Part shown: piece by piece, positions 17,682-24,425 of the stretch
Layout: every line of letters starts with the position of its first letter
Position numbering within the stretch: position 1 is the stretch's first letter
Source: Christiangramia echinicola DSM 19838
GTDB taxonomy: Bacteria > Bacteroidota > Bacteroidia > Flavobacteriales > Flavobacteriaceae
NCBI RefSeq assembly: GCF_000423065.1
Contig: NZ_AUHG01000011.1
Location: forward strand, 620,001 to 684,000
Reading direction: 5' to 3'
DNA: 64,000 bases
Program-made: the position numbers and the translations under genes
Notes under the pieces: model-generated
Seen by the model: only the letters and a program-made list of their open reading frames with translations
Told to the model about the DNA's origin: nothing
Database searches by the model: none

Positions 17682-18680
17682 TTGAAAGAGATCCGAAAAT
17701 CTGATCTAAAGGTCATAGATCTTGTAAATTCGAAAAAGAGTCGATTACAAATCCTTAACTACGGCGCAGCTATCTTCAGTTTCAAAATGCGCAATAAACA
17801 TGAGGACCTAATAAACCTTGTAGTTGGGCCAAGAGAAGCAGAGGATTATTTATCTCCGGCGTACCGGGAGGAAAATAAATGTTTTGGTGCAACTATAGGT
17901 AGATTCGCCGGGCGTATTGCCGAAGGTAAATTCAGAATTGAAGATGAAGAATATAAACTTGAAGAGGTAAAGCGTGGATTTCACATACATGGAGGTGCTT
18001 ATGGTTTTCAATATAGATTATGGGAAATAGATAAGATAGAGGAAGGAGAAAATCCATCGGTTACGCTATCATATACCAGCGAACATCTTGAAGAAGGATA
18101 TCCAGGAAAACTGGAAGTGACCGCTAAGTATACTTTAACTGAAGAAAACGAGATTAAAATCTCATATTCAGCAAAAACAGATAGGGATACAATCGTTAAT
18201 ATTACGAATCATTCCTACTTCAACCTGAATGGATCGGGAAGTGTGAGCGATCATTTTATGCAAATCCATGCAACAAAGATCCTTGAACTCAATGAAGAAA
18301 AATTACCTACCGGGAATCTTACCAGGTTGAAGAGTAATCCTAAAAACTACATAGAGAATAAGTTATTGGGAAATCGCGAACTGGACGATGTATATATACT
18401 TGATGTAATGGATGATGAAGTGCAGGCACAACTTTTCGCACCTCTTAGCGGTATCAAGATGAAATTAAGTAGTAATCAACCGGTATTGGTTGTTTATTCT
18501 CCTGAAAAATTGCCAGAAGACTGGACTTACTTAACTGAAATAGATAGTAGCTATCCGGCGGTAGCATTAGAAGCTCAGAATTATCCTGATGCACCAAATT
18601 TTAGAAACTTTCCATCGAGTTTATTAAAGCCCGGAGACTTGTATGAAAACAACATCATTTATGCTTTTTCTGTAAAATAA
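17682..18680 (+). CDS. galM: aldose 1-epimerase (galactose mutarotase)
   Basis: GalM equilibrates alpha- and beta-anomers of galactose or glucose so that galactokinase can use beta-galactose released by beta-galactosidases. The 332-residue protein carries GATIGRFAGRIAEGKF, the catalytic-base region HIHGGAYGFQYRLW, the catalytic His in NITNHSYFNLNG and the C-terminal VALEAQNYPDAPN with its catalytic Glu. The start is TTG at 17682, two bases after the preceding stop; no in-frame ATG fits the N-terminus. It has no signal peptide, so it is cytoplasmic. It heads the galactose half of the locus, followed 36 bp later by the symporter. Confidence 0.95.
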   Translation: MKEIRKSDLKVIDLVNSKKSRLQILNYGAAIFSFKMRNKHEDLINLVVGPREAEDYLSPAYREENKCFGATIGRFAGRIAEGKFRIEDEEYKLEEVKRGFHIHGGAYGFQYRLWEIDKIEEGENPSVTLSYTSEHLEEGYPGKLEVTAKYTLTEENEIKISYSAKTDRDTIVNITNHSYFNLNGSGSVSDHFMQIHATKILELNEEKLPTGNLTRLKSNPKNYIENKLLGNRELDDVYILDVMDDEVQAQLFAPLSGIKMKLSSNQPVLVVYSPEKLPEDWTYLTEIDSSYPAVALEAQNYPDAPNFRNFPSSLLKPGDLYENNIIYAFSVK

Positions 18681-18686
18681 TAATTC

Positions 18687-18694
18687 TATATTTA
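18687..18694 (+). promoter_or_regulatory. putative secondary -7 box before the symporter
   Basis: TATATTTA (7 of 8 to TAnnTTTG) lies 22 nt before the symporter ATG, within the 36-bp gap after galM, and could give the symporter extra expression. Confidence 0.3.
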
Positions 18695-18716
18695 ACCGAA
18701 AATTTAAGAAAACGTT

Positions 18717-20366
18717 ATGATTGGAATTCTATCCTTTGTGGGGTTTACTGCCCTGGTAGCTGTAATCGCTTATTTCGCAACCAGAAAAACTGATGAATCT
18801 ACCAGTGACGGTTATTTCTTAGGGGGGAGAAGTCTTACGGCAGGTGTAATAGCCGGGTCTTTATTACTTACAAATCTATCTACAGAACAGATAGTTGGAT
18901 TGAACGGAAGCTCTTATGCGAACGGCCTTTCAGTAATGGCATGGGAAACTTTAGCTGCAATAGCCATAGTGGTTACAGCAATTTTCTTATTGCCCAGATA
19001 TCTTAAAGGTGGACTAACTACAGTGCCTCAGTTTCTGGCTGAACGTTATGATATCACAACTAAAACTTTAACCTCTGCTTTATTCCTAACAGGTTATGTA
19101 GTGGTTCTTTTACCTATTATACTTTATTCTGGTTCTGTTGCAATTAGCGGGATGTTCGATGTGCCGACTTTGCTCAATGTTTCAGATGATGCAGCGATAA
19201 AGATCTGTGTTTGGGGAATAGGGATCGTAGGTTCCATTTATGCCGTATTTGGTGGTCTTAAGGCGGTTGCAGTTTCAGATAGTATAAATGCAATCGGACT
19301 TTTAATTGGCGGTATTCTTGTACCGGTTTTTGGATTGGTCATCATTGGTGATGGTGATTTCTTCGAAGGGATTACTATTTTGATGGAATCAAATCCAGAG
19401 AAGTTCAAGTCTATGGGGTCAGAAACCAGTCCTGTTCCATTTCATACGTTATTCACGGGAATGATGCTGGTACAGTTGTTTTACTGGGGTACAAACCAAC
19501 AGATCATTCAGCGTGCTCTGGCCGCGAAAAACTTAAAAGAAGGTCAGAAAGGTTTAATGTTAGCCTCTTTCATAAAAATATTAGGTCCTCTTATTGTAGT
19601 TCTACCCGGGATCATTGCTTTCCATATTTTTGGAGCAGATCTTGAAAATGGAGATGAAGCTTATCCGCTATTGGTAAATAGAGTTTTACCAAGTACACTT
19701 ATAGGTTTCTTTGCAGCGGTTATTTTTGGAGCGATTCTGAGTTCTTTTAATAGTGTGCTGAATAGTTCGGTTACTTTATTCGGAATAGATATCTACAAGC
19801 AACATATCAATAAAGACGCGAATGAAAAAACCGTGGTAAAATACGGAAAGATATTCGGAACTTTTCTTGCTATTGCTGCTATGTTTATAGCGCCTTTTAT
19901 AGCAAATGCTGGAAGTTTATTTGCTTATCTGCAAGAAGTGAACGGTATCTATAGTATCCCGATTCTAACCATTATTGTAGTTGGATATTTAACAAAATAT
20001 GTTCCGGCAATTGCAGCTAAAATTGGTCTTATTTCTGGTTCGTTATTATATATAATTAGCCAGTTTTTCCTTCAACCGTATTTTCAGACGGCAGCTGTTG
20101 AAGAGGCACGTGCTAATGGAATTACAGATGCGGCCGAATTAGCTGCTATAGAAGCAAGTGGTTATCCTCACTTCCTGGACGTAATGGCCATATTATTTGC
20201 ACTGAATGTTATAATTATGCTGGTAATTGGTAAGATCTGGCCTCGAAAAGTGCCTTATTTACAGGAGCATACCAAGCAGGTGGATATCACCCCATGGAAA
20301 TACGTTAAGCCGGTAGGGATCTTAATTGTAGTAGTAGTTATTGGGATCTATGCATATTTTGCATAA
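18717..20366 (+). CDS. sodium/sugar symporter, SSS family (SglT-like)
   Basis: The 549-residue inner-membrane transporter has about 14 hydrophobic segments and no signal peptide. It shows the SSS-family N-terminal helix pair (DGYFLGGRSLTAGVIAGSLL, TNLSTEQIVGLNGSSYANGL), the helix-6 region YWGTNQQIIQRALAAKNLKEGQKG and the sodium-site region GAILSSFNSVLNSSVTLFGIDIY. The asparagine/glutamine-rich TNQQIIQRAL is typical of the SGLT sugar branch. Placement between galM and galT/galK strongly suggests sodium-driven galactose uptake across the cytoplasmic membrane; glucose or other hexose transport remains possible. A terminator shared with galT closes the transcript. Confidence 0.92.
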   Translation: MIGILSFVGFTALVAVIAYFATRKTDESTSDGYFLGGRSLTAGVIAGSLLLTNLSTEQIVGLNGSSYANGLSVMAWETLAAIAIVVTAIFLLPRYLKGGLTTVPQFLAERYDITTKTLTSALFLTGYVVVLLPIILYSGSVAISGMFDVPTLLNVSDDAAIKICVWGIGIVGSIYAVFGGLKAVAVSDSINAIGLLIGGILVPVFGLVIIGDGDFFEGITILMESNPEKFKSMGSETSPVPFHTLFTGMMLVQLFYWGTNQQIIQRALAAKNLKEGQKGLMLASFIKILGPLIVVLPGIIAFHIFGADLENGDEAYPLLVNRVLPSTLIGFFAAVIFGAILSSFNSVLNSSVTLFGIDIYKQHINKDANEKTVVKYGKIFGTFLAIAAMFIAPFIANAGSLFAYLQEVNGIYSIPILTIIVVGYLTKYVPAIAAKIGLISGSLLYIISQFFLQPYFQTAAVEEARANGITDAAELAAIEASGYPHFLDVMAILFALNVIIMLVIGKIWPRKVPYLQEHTKQVDITPWKYVKPVGILIVVVVIGIYAYFA

Positions 20367-20390
20367 AGGATGCTGAATATTAAAACATTG

Positions 20391-20424
20391 AAAACCGGGA
20401 GCTTTTAAATTTCCGGTTTTTTTT
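20391..20424. terminator. bidirectional terminator between symporter and galT
   Basis: AAAACCGG (20391-20398) pairs with CCGGTTTT (20413-20420) across a 14-nt loop and runs into T residues. The A/T-flanked stem also works for the convergent galT transcript, whose stop codon begins within it. Confidence 0.85.
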
Positions 20425-21460
20425 ATTTTAAATAATGAGTTGAAGACAATTCATTTAGTCGCCTTGCAGCCTGTTCTGCGGTAATATCACGCTGAGGTCC
20501 CGCGAACATTTCGTAACCCACCATGAATTTTTTTACAGTTGCAGATCGTAATAAGGGCGGATAAAAACTCATATGAAAATGCCATTCGGGATACTCCTTT
20601 CCATCTGTAGGAGCCTGGTGAATTCCAGAGGAGTAGGGAAATGAAGTTTCAAAAAGGTTGTCATATTTAATGGTAAGTTTTTTCAGAATTTCAGCATAAG
20701 CTTTTTCCTCTTCCTGGCTTAACTCACCAATATGCTGAAGATGCCTTTTCGGGATGATCATAGCTTCAAATGGCCAGACTGCCCAATACGGAATAAGCGA
20801 CACAAAATGCTCATTTTCATCAAGGATCCTCTCTCCGGCTTTCAGTTCCTGATTAAGATAATCTAATAATAAGCTTCTATTGTTCTTCTCCCAATACTCC
20901 CTGAATTTTCCTGATTTCTTCAATACTTCTGTAGGAATTGAGGATTGCGACCAGATCTGTCCATGCGGATGCGGATTACTACAGCCCATGATGGCTCCTT
21001 TATTTTCAAAGATCTGAACGTAATTAATGGCTTCTGCAGATCCTAATTCGAGGTATTCCTTTTTCCATATTTCGATCACCTTTGTAACATCTTCAACCTC
21101 CATGAGGGGAAGAGTTAGAGAGTGGTCTGGTGAAAAGCAGACTACCTTGCAAATACCCTTTTCGCTTTCAGCCTGTAATAATCCCTTTTCAAATTTTATT
21201 TCAGGTGCATCTGGGAGTAAAGAAGAGAAGTCATTTACGAAAGAATAAGGTTCCTGATAATCTGGATTGGTATCCCCGCTCGCCCTGGTGTTTCCAGGAC
21301 ACAAATAACAGGAAGGATCATAATTATCCTTCTTATCTGCTTTATTTTCCTCGGTTTTACCCTGCCATGGCCTCTTAGTCCTGTGGGGGGAAACCAGGAT
21401 CCACTCGCCCGTTAGAATATTATATCTTCTATGTGGAGTATTATTCAGTTCCTTATCCAT
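20423..21460 (-). CDS. galT: galactose-1-phosphate uridylyltransferase
   Basis: GalT exchanges UMP between UDP-glucose and galactose-1-phosphate in the Leloir pathway. The 345-residue protein has the HIT-superfamily active site [12 protein letters not shown], where His166 is the uridylylated nucleophile, a structural metal site that includes Cys51 and Cys54 (CYLCPGN), and the N-terminal [24 protein letters not shown]. It has no signal peptide. It begins 3 bp after the galK stop on the same strand, so galKT is an operon transcribed toward the symporter. No galE is in the window; the epimerase must lie elsewhere. Confidence 0.97.
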   Translation of the reverse strand: MDKELNNTPHRRYNILTGEWILVSPHRTKRPWQGKTEENKADKKDNYDPSCYLCPGNTRASGDTNPDYQEPYSFVNDFSSLLPDAPEIKFEKGLLQAESEKGICKVVCFSPDHSLTLPLMEVEDVTKVIEIWKKEYLELGSAEAINYVQIFENKGAIMGCSNPHPHGQIWSQSSIPTEVLKKSGKFREYWEKNNRSLLLDYLNQELKAGERILDENEHFVSLIPYWAVWPFEAMIIPKRHLQHIGELSQEEEKAYAEILKKLTIKYDNLFETSFPYSSGIHQAPTDGKEYPEWHFHMSFYPPLLRSATVKKFMVGYEMFAGPQRDITAEQAARRLNELSSTHYLK

Positions 21461-21463
21461 ATT

Positions 21464-22627
21464 TTATTCTTTATAAATTTTAGTGCCTTCACCTGGGCGT
21501 ACACTAATGGCATCCAGCTCTATATTGAATTTACTGAAGTAAGCTGAAGACACTTCTTCAACATATGCATCAATTTTATCTTCTTCAATAAGATTAATAG
21601 TACAGCCGCCAAATCCGCCACCCATCATACGTGAACCATATATGAAATCTTTTTCCCTGGAGAAAGCTACCAGAAAATCTAACTCCTGGCAACTTACCTC
21701 GTAGTTATGCTGAAGGCCTTCATGAGACTCGTACATCAACTTACCGAAATCTCGAAGGTTTCCGGACTTTAAAGTTTTGGCAGCCTCTAAGACTCGCCCA
21801 TTTTCCTTAAGTACGTAAAGGCATCTTTCGTACATTTTACCTTCCAGTTCTTCTTTGAATTCTTCCAGAGTATCAAAATTCAGGTCTCTAGCCGATCTTA
21901 TTTCAGGTTTCGATTTCTGAATAATACGAATAGCTGCTTCACATTCTTCCCGGCGGGAATTATAATCGCTATCTGCCAGATTATGAGATACGTTGGTGTT
22001 GAGCAGTAATAATTTACAATTCTGAAAGTGGGCAGGAATATATTCGGCTTCTAGACTTCGGCAGTCAAGAAGGATAATATGATCTTTCTTACTCATAACC
22101 GAAGAGTACTGATCCATGATCCCACAGTTAGAACCTACGAAGTCATTTTCAGCTTTCTGAGATAATTTTACTATTTCAAGATCTTCCAGGCCAAGATCGA
22201 ATAGGTGATTTAGACCGCTGGCAATTCCGCATTCTAAGGCTGCAGAAGAACTTATGCCGGCACCAACTGGTAATTTACTTTCGATAATACAATCGAAGCC
22301 TTCCAGCTTTGCATTCTTGCCTAGTAATTCCTGAACCACGCCAAGGACATAATTCTCCCAGCCTGATCCTTTTTCAATCTTTTTATCCAGATGAAATTCG
22401 AAGCCTTTGCTAAAAGTTTCACTATAGATGCGACAAAAGTTCTCGATTTGATTCTTCTGAAACCTGAGAATGATCTTTTTATCAATTGCAGTTGGCATCA
22501 CAAAGCCATCATTATAATCTGTATGTTCTCCAATAAGGTTGATACGACCGGGAGATTCCACTTTTATGGTGCCTTCATTTTTCTGAAAGAAAGCAGGTTT
22601 TCTGGAAAAAGATCTAATATTCGTCAA
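21464..22627 (-). CDS. galK: galactokinase
   Basis: This GHMP-family kinase of 387 residues phosphorylates alpha-D-galactose at C1. It carries the galactokinase signature GRINLIGEHTDYNDG, the ATP-binding loop PVGAGISSSAALECG and the C-terminal GGGFGGCTINL. It is first in the galKT operon and divergent from the Nudix-type regulator gene, with a 108-bp shared promoter region. A TACCTTTG box on the minus strand at 22652-22659 lies 25 nt before its ATG. Together with galM and the symporter this gives galactose import, mutarotation and the first two Leloir steps. Confidence 0.97.
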   Translation of the reverse strand: MTNIRSFSRKPAFFQKNEGTIKVESPGRINLIGEHTDYNDGFVMPTAIDKKIILRFQKNQIENFCRIYSETFSKGFEFHLDKKIEKGSGWENYVLGVVQELLGKNAKLEGFDCIIESKLPVGAGISSSAALECGIASGLNHLFDLGLEDLEIVKLSQKAENDFVGSNCGIMDQYSSVMSKKDHIILLDCRSLEAEYIPAHFQNCKLLLLNTNVSHNLADSDYNSRREECEAAIRIIQKSKPEIRSARDLNFDTLEEFKEELEGKMYERCLYVLKENGRVLEAAKTLKSGNLRDFGKLMYESHEGLQHNYEVSCQELDFLVAFSREKDFIYGSRMMGGGFGGCTINLIEEDKIDAYVEEVSSAYFSKFNIELDAISVRPGEGTKIYKE

Positions 22628-22651
22628 GGTTTATAATTAGCTATATCCTTC

Positions 22652-22659
22652 AAAGGTAA
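22652..22659 (-). promoter_or_regulatory. putative galKT -7 box
   Basis: The minus strand reads TACCTTTG here, an exact TAnnTTTG match placed 24 nt upstream of the galK start codon. No TTG -33 at 19-20 nt was found, which is compatible with an activator-dependent promoter. Confidence 0.5.
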
Positions 22660-22686
22660 TAAATGTAAAATATACGCTCATTCTAA

Positions 22687-22717
22687 TTTGAACAAAATTT
22701 TAGATTCTCTATCTTTA
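22687..22717 (+). promoter_or_regulatory. putative promoter of the Nudix-type regulator gene
   Basis: TTTG (22687-22690) and TATCTTTA (22710-22717) are separated by exactly 19 nt, the best full match to the Bacteroidota -33/-7 consensus in the window. The ATG at 22736 is 18 nt downstream. The TTG of the -33 element is in frame with the gene and could be mistaken for its start codon. Confidence 0.7.
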
Positions 22718-22735
22718 TGCAAATTACAGTTGTTG

Positions 22736-23440
22736 ATGACAGAAATTACCACAGATCTCTACCAGGTAAAAGAAAAGATGTATGTAGCTACAGATTGCAT
22801 TATTTTCGGTTTTCATGAAGGAAAATTAAAGCTCCTGGTATTTAAAAGGAAAGTGGAACCCCTGAAGGGTGAATCTTCTCTTATAGGAAGTTTTGTGAGG
22901 CTAGATGAAGATCTGGATGTAGCGGGTAGAAGAGTTTTAAAAGAGGCTACCGGACTTGAAAATGTCTTTATGCAGCAATTGAAAAGCTACGGAAAAAAAG
23001 ACCGGGATCCAGGATATCGCTGTATATCTATTGCCCAGTATGCCTTGATCAGGATTGATGAATATGATGAGAAACTGGTGGAAGAGCACGGCGCGCACTG
23101 GTATGAAATTGATCAATTACCAAATTTAATTCTGGATCATAATGAGATGGTTCAGGATGCCATGTATCAGTTAAAACACAATGCAAGGTATAAACCCATT
23201 GGTTTTGAACTATTACCAGAAAAGTTCACCATACCTCAATTACAGATTTTATACGAAGCAATTTATCAGAGAGAGCTCGACGCAAGGAATTTCAGGAAAA
23301 AAGTACTGTCTTTAAATGTGTTGAAGAAACTTGATGAGAAAGATAAAACTACTAGTAAAAGAGGAGCATTCCTTTACAAATTTGATTACGAGAATTATCA
23401 GAAACTTTTGACTTCTGGCTATAACTTTGAAATCGCCTAA
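22736..23440 (+). CDS. NrtR-family transcriptional regulator (degenerate Nudix domain plus winged helix)
   Basis: The 234-residue protein has a Nudix domain (about 15-130, GFHEGKLKLLVFKRKVEP onward) and a C-terminal winged-helix domain (about 145-230, FTIPQLQILYEAIYQRELDARNFRKKV), the arrangement of NrtR regulators. Its Nudix box is IGSFVRLDEDLDVAGRRV followed by LKEATGL. Relative to GX5EX7REUXEEXGU, the Glu after Arg is Val and one of the paired Glu is Ala, so hydrolysis is unlikely and the domain probably only binds an effector. Start: ATG 22736, because the longer frame begins inside the promoter. Divergence from galKT suggests galactose control, by analogy with NrtR-type sugar regulators such as AraR of Bacteroides. 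Confidence 0.88.
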   Translation: MTEITTDLYQVKEKMYVATDCIIFGFHEGKLKLLVFKRKVEPLKGESSLIGSFVRLDEDLDVAGRRVLKEATGLENVFMQQLKSYGKKDRDPGYRCISIAQYALIRIDEYDEKLVEEHGAHWYEIDQLPNLILDHNEMVQDAMYQLKHNARYKPIGFELLPEKFTIPQLQILYEAIYQRELDARNFRKKVLSLNVLKKLDEKDKTTSKRGAFLYKFDYENYQKLLTSGYNFEIA

Positions 23441-23480
23441 TCCAGCAAGAGGTTTTTTTCTGATTTATAACTGTAAATAA

Positions 23481-23488
23481 TACATTTA
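23481..23488 (+). promoter_or_regulatory. putative -7 box before the isomerase-like/glycosidase pair
   Basis: TACATTTA (7 of 8 to TAnnTTTG) lies 26 nt before ATG 23515, in the 74-bp AT-rich gap after the regulator gene. Confidence 0.35.
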
Positions 23489-23514
23489 TTATTAAATTTA
23501 GAAAAATTAACTCG

Positions 23515-24411
23515 ATGGCTGAGAAGATCAACAGACGAAAATTACTTAAGAATCTGGGACTTGGTGCCGGATTATTAAGTTTTAGCGGAATACCAGGTGT
23601 ATTTGCATCTAGCTTAAAACCTGTAGAAGCTAAAACTGATTTTCAGTATTCAGGTAAGATCAATCATTCTGTTTGCAGATGGTGTTATCAGGATATTCCG
23701 CTTCAGAAATTTGCCAGGGCATGCGTTGGAATGGGCATTCAGGCCATAGATCTTTTAAAACCTTCAGAATGGGATACCGTGGAGAAAGAAGGATTGGTAT
23801 GTTCCATGGCCACAGATGATTTTGCCAGTATTACCGATGGATTCAACGATCCCGCTAATCATAAGAAATTACAGTCGGCCTATAAAGCACTAATTAAAAA
23901 GGCTTCGGAACATAATATTCAAAATGTGATCTGTTTTTCAGGCAACCGAAGAGGAATGGACGGAGAAACAGGCATCCAAAATTGCGTTACCGGTCTTACT
24001 CCGCTTTTAGATTATGCAGCTGGATTGAATGTAAATCTGGTAATGGAGTTACTCAATAGCAAAGTAGACCATGTAGATTATATGTGCGACCATACCAAAT
24101 GGGGGATAGAACTTGCCCAGGCTCTTAATAAGCCTAACTTCAAACTTCTTTATGATATCTACCATATGCAGATCATGGAAGGAGATGTGATAAGAACGAT
24201 CAGAGAAAATCACGAATATATCAGCCATTATCATACCGGAGGCAATCCTGGAAGAAATGAAATAAATGATTCTCAGGAACTAAATTATCCTGCGATCATG
24301 AAAGCGATCTACGAAACCGGCTTCGACGGATTTGTAGCCCAGGAATTTATTCCTACTTATGATGATAAGTTAGCTGCATTAAGAGAAGGGATTCAAATCT
24401 GTGATATTTAA
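23515..24411 (+). CDS. Tat-exported TIM-barrel sugar isomerase-like protein (hydroxypyruvate isomerase/xylose isomerase-like family)
   Basis: The 298-residue protein has a twin-arginine signal, INRRKLLKNLGLGAGLLS, and a likely cleavage site near Ala33. The mature part is an AP-endonuclease-2/xylose-isomerase-like barrel with the hydroxypyruvate isomerase pattern: MATDDFASITDGFNDPANH, LVMELLNSKVDHVDYMCDH with a metal-ligand Glu, LLYDIYHMQIMEGDVI with Asp and His ligands, and a late FVAQEFIPTY with the second Glu. Cytoplasmic Hyi converts hydroxypyruvate to tartronate semialdehyde; an exported copy probably acts on another keto or aldo sugar. It is 14 bp before the clan-A glycosidase gene, so the pair is likely co-expressed. 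Confidence 0.85.
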   Translation: MAEKINRRKLLKNLGLGAGLLSFSGIPGVFASSLKPVEAKTDFQYSGKINHSVCRWCYQDIPLQKFARACVGMGIQAIDLLKPSEWDTVEKEGLVCSMATDDFASITDGFNDPANHKKLQSAYKALIKKASEHNIQNVICFSGNRRGMDGETGIQNCVTGLTPLLDYAAGLNVNLVMELLNSKVDHVDYMCDHTKWGIELAQALNKPNFKLLYDIYHMQIMEGDVIRTIRENHEYISHYHTGGNPGRNEINDSQELNYPAIMKAIYETGFDGFVAQEFIPTYDDKLAALREGIQICDI

Positions 24412-24425
24412 TTACAATCTTTTTA

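Noticed and set aside
18706-18720. GAAAACGTT near the symporter start as another LacI operator
   Set aside because: Only the left half resembles the palindromes at 40273 and 49403; the right half is not symmetric.
22682-22704. TCTAA...TTAGA as an operator for the Nudix-type regulator
   Set aside because: Only 6 of 11 positions pair; it is not better than chance in AT-rich DNA, although its position over the -33 box is tempting.
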